Under the pieces are notes generated by a model that did no database searches, was not told the DNA's origin, and was given only the letters and a program-made list of their open reading frames with translations. A program made the position numbers and the translations under genes. A stretch of DNA of 7,843 nucleotides from Bacteriovoracaceae bacterium (lineage in GTDB: Bacteria > Bdellovibrionota > UBA1018): positions 1 through 7,843 of the forward strand of contig CANJNU010000030.1 in NCBI GenBank assembly GCA_947475645.1. Direction: 5' to 3'. Below, in pieces: positions 1 to 5,472 of this stretch (positions are counted from its first letter, which is position 1; each line of letters begins with the position of its first letter).

Positions 1-1292
1 ACGGTTTGGACAAAAAGAAACAGGGCTTAATTGCTGTTTACGACTTGGGGGGGGGCACGTTTGATGTTTCGATTCTAAAACTTCAGGATGGTATTTTTGA
101 AGTTCTGGCAACCCATGGGGATACGGCATTGGGTGGTGATGATTTGGATTTAGTGATAGCGCGCCCCATAGCGACAGATCTTCTGCATCAGTGGAAGATG
201 GACATTTGGAGCGCTGAGTGCCCCATCGAGCTTCGGGCCGCAGTTCTTGAGCAAGCTGAGAAGACCAAGATTACTTTGTCTACTGAGTCGACTGCGGCGT
301 TTGAGTTAGAATATGAAGGGCGTACATTTAAACGCGGGTTTACTCGCGGCGAGTTTGAAGCTGCAGCGCGCCCTCTTTTGGAGCGCACTCGCTTGAGTTG
401 CGAACAAGCCCTCAGCGATGCTGGCCTTACTGCGGCTGAACTTTCGGATGTGGTGATGGTGGGCGGCCCGACTCGGCTGCCTGTGGTTCAGCAAGTAGCG
501 CGCGAAATTTTTGGGCGCGAACCCAATACTTCCGTGCACCCAGACGAAGTTGTGGCTGTCGGGGCAGCCATTCAGGCCGACATTTTGGCCGGACACAATC
601 TAGATTTTCTTTTGCTCGACGTGGTTCCGCTGAGTTTGGGAATTGAAACCTACGGTGGGCTCATGTCTGCGCTGATTAAGCGCAACACTCGCATTCCAAC
701 GGCTGCGCGCGAGGTGTTTACAACTTTTGTGGATAATCAAACGGGCGTGGATATTCACGTTCTTCAAGGCGAGCGCGAGAAGATGGATGAGAACCGCAGC
801 TTAGCACGGTTTAAATTGACAGGAATAGAGCCGCTGCCGGCAGGCCTACCCCGCGTGGATGTAACCTTTTTGATTGATGCAGATGGAATTCTGCAAGTTT
901 TTGCGAAAGATTTAAAAACGGGGCGAGAGCAATCGGTTGAGGTTCGTCCTAGCTTTGGGTTGTCGGATACTGAAGTTGAGCAGATGCTGAAACAGGGCGA
1001 GCAAGGAGTCCAGGAGGATCGAGAGTTTAGAAAGCTGGTAGAAGCGCGTAATGCGGCCGAGCCCTTGGTGCGTGGAACCGAGCGATCTTCAGTTCGGGCG
1101 GGTCAGCTATTGACTGCTGCCGAGCGTGAACAAGTGGATCAAGACCTGTCGCGACTCAAAATTGCAATTGAAGGCACAAAGTCAGAAATGATTCAGGAAG
1201 CGGCGTTGGCGCTGGAGGCGTCGACACGGCGCTTGGCTGATCTAGTGTTAACGGTTGCGATGAACGAAGCGCGAAAGGCGCAAGAAAAATAA
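1..1292 (+). CDS. hscA: HscA, Hsp70-type chaperone for Fe-S cluster assembly (5' end missing)
   Basis: This is the C-terminal two thirds of an Hsp70-family chaperone. HscA uses ATP to release Fe-S clusters from the scaffold IscU, helped by HscB, in the cytoplasm. The frame is open from the first base, so the TTG at 6 is internal and about 185 N-terminal residues are missing compared with the usual ~616. Visible in order: the ATPase phosphate motif DLGGGTFD (42-65), the second ATPase motif VVMVGGPTRLP (450-482), the linker and start of the substrate domain (VVPLSLGIET, about 622-651), the beta substrate domain to about 980, and a charged helical lid to the stop. HscA rather than DnaK is supported by GGLMSALIKRNTRIP, QGEREKMDENRSLARF and DADGILQVFAKD, and by fdx directly downstream. 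The last codons were altered by a 28-bp duplication (see repeat). HscB and IscU are presumably upstream, outside the window. Confidence 0.95.
   Translation, partial: GLDKKKQGLIAVYDLGGGTFDVSILKLQDGIFEVLATHGDTALGGDDLDLVIARPIATDLLHQWKMDIWSAECPIELRAAVLEQAEKTKITLSTESTAAFELEYEGRTFKRGFTRGEFEAAARPLLERTRLSCEQALSDAGLTAAELSDVVMVGGPTRLPVVQQVAREIFGREPNTSVHPDEVVAVGAAIQADILAGHNLDFLLLDVVPLSLGIETYGGLMSALIKRNTRIPTAAREVFTTFVDNQTGVDIHVLQGEREKMDENRSLARFKLTGIEPLPAGLPRVDVTFLIDADGILQVFAKDLKTGREQSVEVRPSFGLSDTEVEQMLKQGEQGVQEDREFRKLVEARNAAEPLVRGTERSSVRAGQLLTAAEREQVDQDLSRLKIAIEGTKSEMIQEAALALEASTRRLADLVLTVAMNEARKAQEK
47..55. repeat. G9 homopolymer inside hscA
   Basis: Nine consecutive G bases encode part of the ATPase phosphate-binding loop (L-G-G-G). 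The reading frame is intact at this length. A tract this long in a conserved region may be prone to replication slippage or sequencing error. Confidence 0.7.
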
Positions 1293-1310
1293 CGAAGCGC
1301 GAAAGGCGCA
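1263..1310. repeat. 28-bp tandem microduplication across the hscA stop codon
   Basis: A perfect 20-bp direct repeat occurs at 1263-1282 and 1291-1310, a 28-bp tandem unit present about 1.7 times. The present hscA stop (TAA, 1290-1292) spans the junction. If one 28-bp unit is removed, hscA reads on in frame as NEARKAQNE and stops at TGA 1318-1320, three bases before the fdx ATG. The duplication therefore appears to have shifted the frame (28 is not a multiple of 3), changed the last residues to QEK, and widened the hscA-fdx gap from 3 to 31 bases. The repeat is seen directly; the direction of change is inferred. Confidence 0.9.
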
Positions 1311-1323
1311 GAATGAGTGAATT

Positions 1324-1629
1324 ATGCCGAAAGTTACATTTCTTCCAAGTAATCAGGTCTTCGAAGCCCAAGAGGGCGAAAGTCTACTTGATGTTGCGTT
1401 ACGAAACGACGTTGAAATGGCCCACGCGTGTGGTGGGTTTTGCGCGTGCACCACGTGCCATGTAGTGGTGAAGCTGGGAGAAGAGCACCTTTCGGCGATG
1501 GAAGAAGATGAAGAAGAGCGTCTTGAGCGTGTGGCGGTGGGATTGACTTTAAAATCTCGCTTAGGCTGCCAAGCCAAGGTTCATGGCGACTTGGTGGTGG
1601 ATATTCAGAATCCTGAAGGCGGGCACTGA
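1324..1629 (+). CDS. fdx: Isc-type [2Fe-2S] ferredoxin
   Basis: A 101-residue soluble plant/vertebrate-type ferredoxin of the ISC system, the usual length being about 110. It supplies electrons for Fe-S cluster assembly on IscU. The ligand pattern is clear: C36, C42 and C45 in HACGGFCACTTCH, and C82 in SRLGCQAKV. C40 is an extra, non-ligand cysteine at the position of E. coli Fdx C46, which is typical of the ISC subgroup. An acidic stretch (EEDEEER, residues 60-66) fits a partner-docking surface. The ATG at 1324 gives a normal N-terminus (MPKVTFLP). The Shine-Dalgarno sequence is weak: AAGG lies 17 bases upstream and GAGTG closer in. The gene probably depends on translation from hscA, which now ends 31 bases upstream. 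It converges with the amidase gene. Confidence 0.95.
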   Translation: MPKVTFLPSNQVFEAQEGESLLDVALRNDVEMAHACGGFCACTTCHVVVKLGEEHLSAMEEDEEERLERVAVGLTLKSRLGCQAKVHGDLVVDIQNPEGGH

Positions 1630-1641
1630 GGCTCAGAGATT

Positions 1642-2625
1642 CTAATCGGTTTCGCAATTATTGAGTTGGGATCTGAGCTGTCGCATGAACTCTGTACCCG
1701 GCTCATCCCTGGATTTTTTCCCTGGCTTTTTATTGTAATTCCAAGCAGCGGTTCCATTATATGTTGTGAATTCAGAGTGAGGAACGACGCCGTGCAACTG
1801 GGCAATCTCACTTTTTAAATATTGAATAATTTGGCGATTTGCTCGTATCTGCCTAGGGTCGACGGGTTCGTTAGGCTTATTTTCTCGTATGTTCTCGATA
1901 CAAATAGACTGTGTATTAAGTCCGGTGGCGTGAAATGCGATTCGATCGATCGGCACCAGCTGATGGATGGTTCCATCGAGCTCGACTAAAAAGTGGCAAC
2001 TCGATTGACCGTTGCGCGCGGGAGAGAGGGAATTGAGAGCCGATGAGAGGCTGAGTGTGCCAGTACCATGAATGACGACGGCGACTGGATTATCATTCTG
2101 GGCGGTTACGGGTGTTCCTAGAAGGGTTTGTGGTGCCATCTTTGTTCTAATGTTCTGATCAAGCTGAGGGGTCCATTGATTGTAATCGTACGTAATTTTA
2201 AGTTCTGGAGGCTGCTTGAGGGCGCACTTTCTAATTCTAAACGCCTCAAGCTCCATCAGCTTAATAAAACAGTCGGAGAATAGAACGGTGATTGGGTCAC
2301 TTCGTTTGTGGCTGTATTTACTTTTTGCGGCCTGGGGGTGCTCGATTTGGCGAACCGCAATGGCATAAGACTCACAACGTTCGCTCGATTGTTTACTCTC
2401 TTCACAGGTCTCGAAGAGTGATTTGACAATCGGCATGGTCTCATCGATGAGTAGGCCAACTGAGGTTCCTAAGTTTTTTCGATGAAGAAGAGCGTCGCAG
2501 TTGGCCAATAGGGAACTAGGGCAAGAGACGAGGTCGGCCTCGCGTGCATAAACGGGCTCGCTCTGAGCGAACAGGGTCATGACGAGCAGAAAAGTATAAA
2601 TGCAGAGGGCGGTCCGAATGCGCAT
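1642..2625 (-). CDS. exported N-acetylmuramoyl-L-alanine amidase (Amidase_2 fold) with cysteine-rich N-terminal region
   Basis: A 327-residue protein. Residues 1-27 form a Sec signal peptide (basic MRIR, hydrophobic core, VYA before R28). The C-terminal part (about 180-318) is an Amidase_2/PGRP-like domain, a zinc enzyme that cuts the lactyl amide between MurNAc and the stem peptide. Visible are VVIHGTGT (likely ligand H186), SCHFLVELDGTIHQLVP, FHATGLNT, ICIEN (E244, where AmpD has its catalytic Glu), PHSEF (likely ligand H283) and RDEPGTEF. In relatives the last motif is usually K-x-DPG, so the third ligand would be E308 or D307, which is unusual. Residues 28-175 match nothing I recognise and carry six cysteines (35, 43, 74, 84, 119, 134), suggesting disulfides in the periplasm. 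The start was chosen because GAGGGG lies 5 bases upstream and a signal peptide follows; the ATG 45 bases further out would add an uncharacteristic extension. The gene is divergent from the peptide-binding protein gene. Confidence 0.87.
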   Translation of the reverse strand: MRIRTALCIYTFLLVMTLFAQSEPVYAREADLVSCPSSLLANCDALLHRKNLGTSVGLLIDETMPIVKSLFETCEESKQSSERCESYAIAVRQIEHPQAAKSKYSHKRSDPITVLFSDCFIKLMELEAFRIRKCALKQPPELKITYDYNQWTPQLDQNIRTKMAPQTLLGTPVTAQNDNPVAVVIHGTGTLSLSSALNSLSPARNGQSSCHFLVELDGTIHQLVPIDRIAFHATGLNTQSICIENIRENKPNEPVDPRQIRANRQIIQYLKSEIAQLHGVVPHSEFTTYNGTAAWNYNKKPGKKSRDEPGTEFMRQLRSQLNNCETD

Positions 2626-2630
2626 GAGTA

Positions 2631-2636
2631 CCCCTC
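2631..2636 (-). promoter_or_regulatory. ribosome binding site fixing the amidase start
   Basis: On the minus strand GAGGGG lies five bases before the ATG at 2625. It is the strongest Shine-Dalgarno-like sequence in the window and decides in favour of this start over the in-frame ATG at 2670. Confidence 0.7.
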
Positions 2637-2696
2637 GTAGAAGTATGATCCTTGGTAAAGTAAGATGCAAGGGGTGGTGTGGGATGTATCGTGACG

Positions 2697-2718
2697 GACA
2701 CAGTGTCGGCCTGTGGCC
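2697..2718. promoter_or_regulatory. two adjacent short palindromes in the divergent intergenic region
   Basis: A perfect GACAC-A-GTGTC palindrome (2697-2707) is followed at once by GGCC-TGT-GGCC (2708-2718). They lie 57-79 bases upstream of the binding-protein ATG and 72-93 bases upstream of the amidase ATG. They could be an operator for the divergent pair or a small hairpin in the leader. I recognise no regulator for them, and short palindromes also arise by chance. A direct repeat GGGGTGGTG (2671-2679 and 2719-2727) flanks them. Confidence 0.3.
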
Positions 2719-2775
2719 GGGGTGGTGCCGAATCGTGAATGGACGAGACGCGAGGTGCGATGTTAGTCTTATGGA

Positions 2776-4362
2776 ATGGGTTTAGGATTGAGGGCGGTAG
2801 CTTTTTTTTTATTTCTGGCGTGCCTGAGCTGTTTTAATTTCGCCGGAACGGCTGCCGCAGACGTGCCCGTGCAGAGGCTCAGAGTAGCTATCTTAGATAG
2901 CCCCGATAGTTTCGACTGGCATCACGCTACTTCTTCGGCAACATCGGCCCTGATGTCGAATTTAATGGATGGATTACTTGAGTACGATTCAAAATTGAAC
3001 TTAAGTGCAGCGTTGGCTGAAAGTTGGACTGTTTCTCCCGATGGCCGAGTCTACAGGTTTACGTTGCGCCCCAATGTTCGTTGGTCGGATGGGGTAATTC
3101 TTCGGGCCCAAGATTTTGTTGATTCTTGGAAACGCCTCCTCTCCCCGCAAACGGGTGGCCCATACGCTTATCTCCTGTTCGATTTAGAGGGAGCTGAATA
3201 CTACAATAAGGGGGCACTCAGTGATTTCAAGTTAGTCGGAGTGAAGGCTATTGATGACCGACATCTCGAGGTTCGCTTAGTGCGTCCTGTCTCGTATTGG
3301 TTGGGCTTGTTGACCTTTTGGCCGACCTTTCCCGTCCGGCAGGATTTGATAGACCGTTTCGGCTTCTCGGCGTTCACTCCGGGAAGAATTCAGACTGTCG
3401 GCGGCTTTGTACTTGAGAGCGCCACCTCTGATGGAAAGGTCGTTTTAAGGCGAAACCCCTACTCTAGGAACAAGCGTGGAAACTTAGATGAGGTTGCCTT
3501 CGAAGTCGTTCGAGATTTAAAGATGGGTTACACGCTCTATCAGGGATCTCGTTTCGATGTGGTCTTAGGCGTCGATCAACCCAGCGAAGAGCAGCTACTC
3601 GAGTTCTCATTTCTAAGGAATGACCTGAAATCTTTTAACTATCTGAAAACGATCTATCTCGGCTTTGTACGTACCAAATTTCCAGTAACCGATCAAAGAT
3701 TGAGAAGAGCACTTGCCATGGCTGTGGACAAGAAGAAGATCGGCGAGATTTACGGCTTGGGGACAGCGAGTGCATCTAGTTTTATTCCTCCTGGAGTGAT
3801 GGGATACTCAGAGAAGATTGGACTGCCGTTTGATTTGAAGAGAGCAAGAGCAGAGTTGAGATCAACTCAGTTGGACCCGAGCTTTAAGATTCGCGTTCCT
3901 TTTATCTTTCCGCCCAACCCCAGGGCAATGAAGGTGTCAGAGTTATTAACTCAGTCGTTTAAGAATCTCGGGGTTGATTTAATTCCAGAGCCGTTGAGTA
4001 TGGGTCGATTTCGAACTCAGATTGATTTGCACACTTCCCCGCTATTCTTGTCTTCTTGGAGCGCTGACTTTGCCGATCCAGATAGCTTTCTTGCCATATT
4101 CAGTTCGATATCCGGAAATAATCGAATTGCGTTTGCAGACACGGGTATTGACGACCAGTTGAGTTTGGCCAGAAACATCTCGATAGCCAAAGAGCGCGTG
4201 TCGATTTACACCGCTGTACAAAAGCGACTGATCGAGGAAGAGGTCGTGTTGATTCCGCTCGTTTATGCCAGAAACTACGCAGTCGTTCGACCTTATGTGA
4301 AGGGGTTTTTACTCAATCCCTTGAATGGGCTTCTTTTGAATGATGTTTCAATTCAGCATTAA
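2776..4362 (+). CDS. OppA-like periplasmic oligopeptide-binding protein (SBP_bac_5 family)
   Basis: A 528-residue solute-binding protein for an ABC importer, the usual size for peptide binders (about 520-550). Residues 1-28 form a signal peptide with cleavage expected after AAA, before D29. Two cysteines (C16, C19) sit in the hydrophobic core, but neither has a good lipobox, so a soluble periplasmic protein is likelier than a lipoprotein. The family signature is at about 81-124 (AESWTVSPDG, LRPNVRWSDG, AQDFVDSWKRLLSP). The later blocks YLGF...DQRLRRALAMAVDK (294-319) and SWSADFADPDSFLAIFSS (427-444) are typical. The start is weakly supported: no good Shine-Dalgarno precedes ATG 2776, but a stop at 2764 excludes anything longer. 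It probably serves peptides, perhaps murein peptides given the amidase next door. OppB/OppC-type permeases lie 1.1 kb downstream on the other strand. The substrate is not determined by the sequence. Confidence 0.9.
   Translation: MGLGLRAVAFFLFLACLSCFNFAGTAAADVPVQRLRVAILDSPDSFDWHHATSSATSALMSNLMDGLLEYDSKLNLSAALAESWTVSPDGRVYRFTLRPNVRWSDGVILRAQDFVDSWKRLLSPQTGGPYAYLLFDLEGAEYYNKGALSDFKLVGVKAIDDRHLEVRLVRPVSYWLGLLTFWPTFPVRQDLIDRFGFSAFTPGRIQTVGGFVLESATSDGKVVLRRNPYSRNKRGNLDEVAFEVVRDLKMGYTLYQGSRFDVVLGVDQPSEEQLLEFSFLRNDLKSFNYLKTIYLGFVRTKFPVTDQRLRRALAMAVDKKKIGEIYGLGTASASSFIPPGVMGYSEKIGLPFDLKRARAELRSTQLDPSFKIRVPFIFPPNPRAMKVSELLTQSFKNLGVDLIPEPLSMGRFRTQIDLHTSPLFLSSWSADFADPDSFLAIFSSISGNNRIAFADTGIDDQLSLARNISIAKERVSIYTAVQKRLIEEEVVLIPLVYARNYAVVRPYVKGFLLNPLNGLLLNDVSIQH
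2802..2810. repeat. T9 homopolymer in the signal-peptide codons of the binding protein
   Basis: Nine consecutive T bases encode part of the hydrophobic core of the signal peptide (A-F-F-L, residues 9-12). Gain or loss of one T would abolish the protein read from ATG 2776. This is a possible slippage or phase-variation site, but one sequence cannot show that it varies. Confidence 0.6.
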
Positions 4363-4399
4363 TGGGTGAATGACCAGATCTTGCACCTTCTCTGTTATG

Positions 4400-4405
4400 T
4401 ATAAT
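4400..4405 (+). promoter_or_regulatory. candidate -10 box (TATAAT) upstream of the alkB-like gene
   Basis: A perfect TATAAT lies in the AT-rich spacer after the binding-protein gene, overlapping a 10-bp palindrome TAATTAATTA (4402-4411). The best upstream -35 match, TTGCAC (4381-4386), is only 13 bases away, which is too close, and 17 bases upstream there is no good -35. It would give a leader of about 67 bases. Confidence 0.35.
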
Positions 4406-4443
4406 TAATTAAAGATTTCAAATAGTTACGAATGGGTCTGATT

Positions 4444-4472
4444 TTGGTGTTTCTTGGGCTTTATGGTAAAAT
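4444..4472 (+). promoter_or_regulatory. candidate extended -10 promoter for a leaderless alkB-like transcript
   Basis: TTGGTG (4444-4449), a 17-base spacer and TAAAAT (4467-4472), with the extended -10 dinucleotide TG at 4464-4465, together make the best sigma70-type match in the spacer. Transcription would begin about 7 bases after the -10 box, at or next to the A of the ATG at 4479. There is no Shine-Dalgarno before that ATG, and an in-frame TAA lies at 4467-4469. Confidence 0.45.
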
Positions 4473-4478
4473 AGAACC

Positions 4479-5468
4479 ATGAAGCGAATGCGCTGGTTAC
4501 TGATCTTCGTGCCAGTTCTGATTGCCCTTCTGGGGATCTCTCAGGGGGGTTGGGCAACCTTTGCAGGTGTGGTTTATGTATTCGGGCTGCACCCCGTGTT
4601 GGATGCGATTTTGGGAAACTCACCCATGCAGGCGTCCGAGGGCACATTCCTAGAAGACCTCTTTTTGGTTTTTTGCCTTCCTGCGCAGCTTGCTCTTTTA
4701 GGCTACGCGTTTTTACGGCTGGATTCGATGGCCATGCAGAGCTCGCTGAGCTTCTGGGGTACGGTACTTTCGGTAGGGAGTGTGGGTGGAGCAGTGGGAA
4801 TAACCGCGTCGCACGAACTGATTCATCGCAAACAGGGTTGGATGCGCGCGATTGGCGTAGCGTTGTTAAGTTTGGTTCTTTATGCACACTTTCGGATTGA
4901 ACACGTTTTTGGTCATCATCGAAACGTGTCGACCCCAAACGATCCGGCTTCGTCTCGAAAAGGAGAAAGTGTGTATGCCTTCTGGCTGCGATCGTTGATA
5001 GGAACCGTGAGAAGTGCTTGGACTCTTGAAAAGGGGAGGGGCTGGCAGAATCGGATAGGCCACTACGTTTTAATTCAGGCTCTTATTCTTGGTTTGGTTT
5101 CCTATTGTTTTGGACCGGACGCCTTGAGTTTTTTTGTAGCGCAAGCGTGTGTAGCGGTACTTCTCTTGGAGACGACAAATTATATCGAGCACTATGGCTT
5201 GCAGCGTAAGCCGTTAGGTGAAGGGCGATTTGAACCCGTAAGCGAGATCCACTCGTGGGACTCGGCCCGAATCATGACGAATTGGACTTTGTTTAACTTA
5301 GGAATGCACGCGCACCATCATCGCAGTGCCTCAGTGCCGTATCCTCAGTTAGAACCGAGTGGTGCTGCTGCGCACGAACTCCCTGCTGGATATTCGGCCA
5401 TGCTTCTTTTGGCGCTCGTTCCGCCGTTGTGGCGCAAGGTAATGGATCCACGGGTTCCGAATAATTAG
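4479..5468 (+). CDS. AlkB/XylM-type membrane di-iron oxygenase (alkane 1-monooxygenase family)
   Basis: A 329-residue integral membrane protein of the histidine-rich fatty acid desaturase/hydroxylase superfamily. Members use a di-iron centre and O2 to hydroxylate terminal methyl groups, fed by rubredoxin or ferredoxin with a reductase. The histidine boxes are HELIH (112-116), EHVFGHH (141-147), NYIEHYGLQR (234-243) and HAHHH (277-281). NYIEHYG, and TPNDPASSRKGES after the second box, are characteristic of AlkB/XylM rather than ordinary desaturases. The third box reads NLGMHAHHH where AlkB usually has NLQRHSDHH; all histidines are kept but the flanking residues differ. At 329 residues it is shorter than classical AlkB (about 400), mainly at the N-terminus. 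Hydrophobic segments lie at about 5-20, 28-45, 58-80, 92-110, 122-138, 193-232 and 304-317. No rubredoxin or reductase gene is adjacent. The substrate could be an alkane, a fatty acid or another lipid. ATG 4479 is the first possible start and has no Shine-Dalgarno. Confidence 0.88.
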   Translation: MKRMRWLLIFVPVLIALLGISQGGWATFAGVVYVFGLHPVLDAILGNSPMQASEGTFLEDLFLVFCLPAQLALLGYAFLRLDSMAMQSSLSFWGTVLSVGSVGGAVGITASHELIHRKQGWMRAIGVALLSLVLYAHFRIEHVFGHHRNVSTPNDPASSRKGESVYAFWLRSLIGTVRSAWTLEKGRGWQNRIGHYVLIQALILGLVSYCFGPDALSFFVAQACVAVLLLETTNYIEHYGLQRKPLGEGRFEPVSEIHSWDSARIMTNWTLFNLGMHAHHHRSASVPYPQLEPSGAAAHELPAGYSAMLLLALVPPLWRKVMDPRVPNN

Positions 5469-5472
5469 CACA

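Noticed and set aside
1..430. Possibility that the first gene is dnaK rather than hscA.
   Set aside because: The substrate-domain sequence is HscA-like and fdx follows directly, whereas dnaK is normally followed by dnaJ.
2642..2670. A possible minus-strand promoter for the amidase (TTGCAT, 17-base spacer, CATACT).
   Set aside because: The -35 box matches only 3 of 6 bases, and the predicted transcript start would fall inside the Shine-Dalgarno sequence.
2600..2785. A 61-codon open frame on the + strand across the amidase/binding-protein intergenic region.
   Set aside because: It overlaps the amidase signal-peptide codons and the binding-protein start, has no ribosome binding site, and its Arg/Trp/Cys-rich product looks like a chance translation.
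4426..4938. A 170-codon open frame on the - strand opposite the alkB-like gene.
   Set aside because: It is antisense to a gene with diagnostic histidine boxes and gives a Pro/Ser/Arg-rich product without domain signals.
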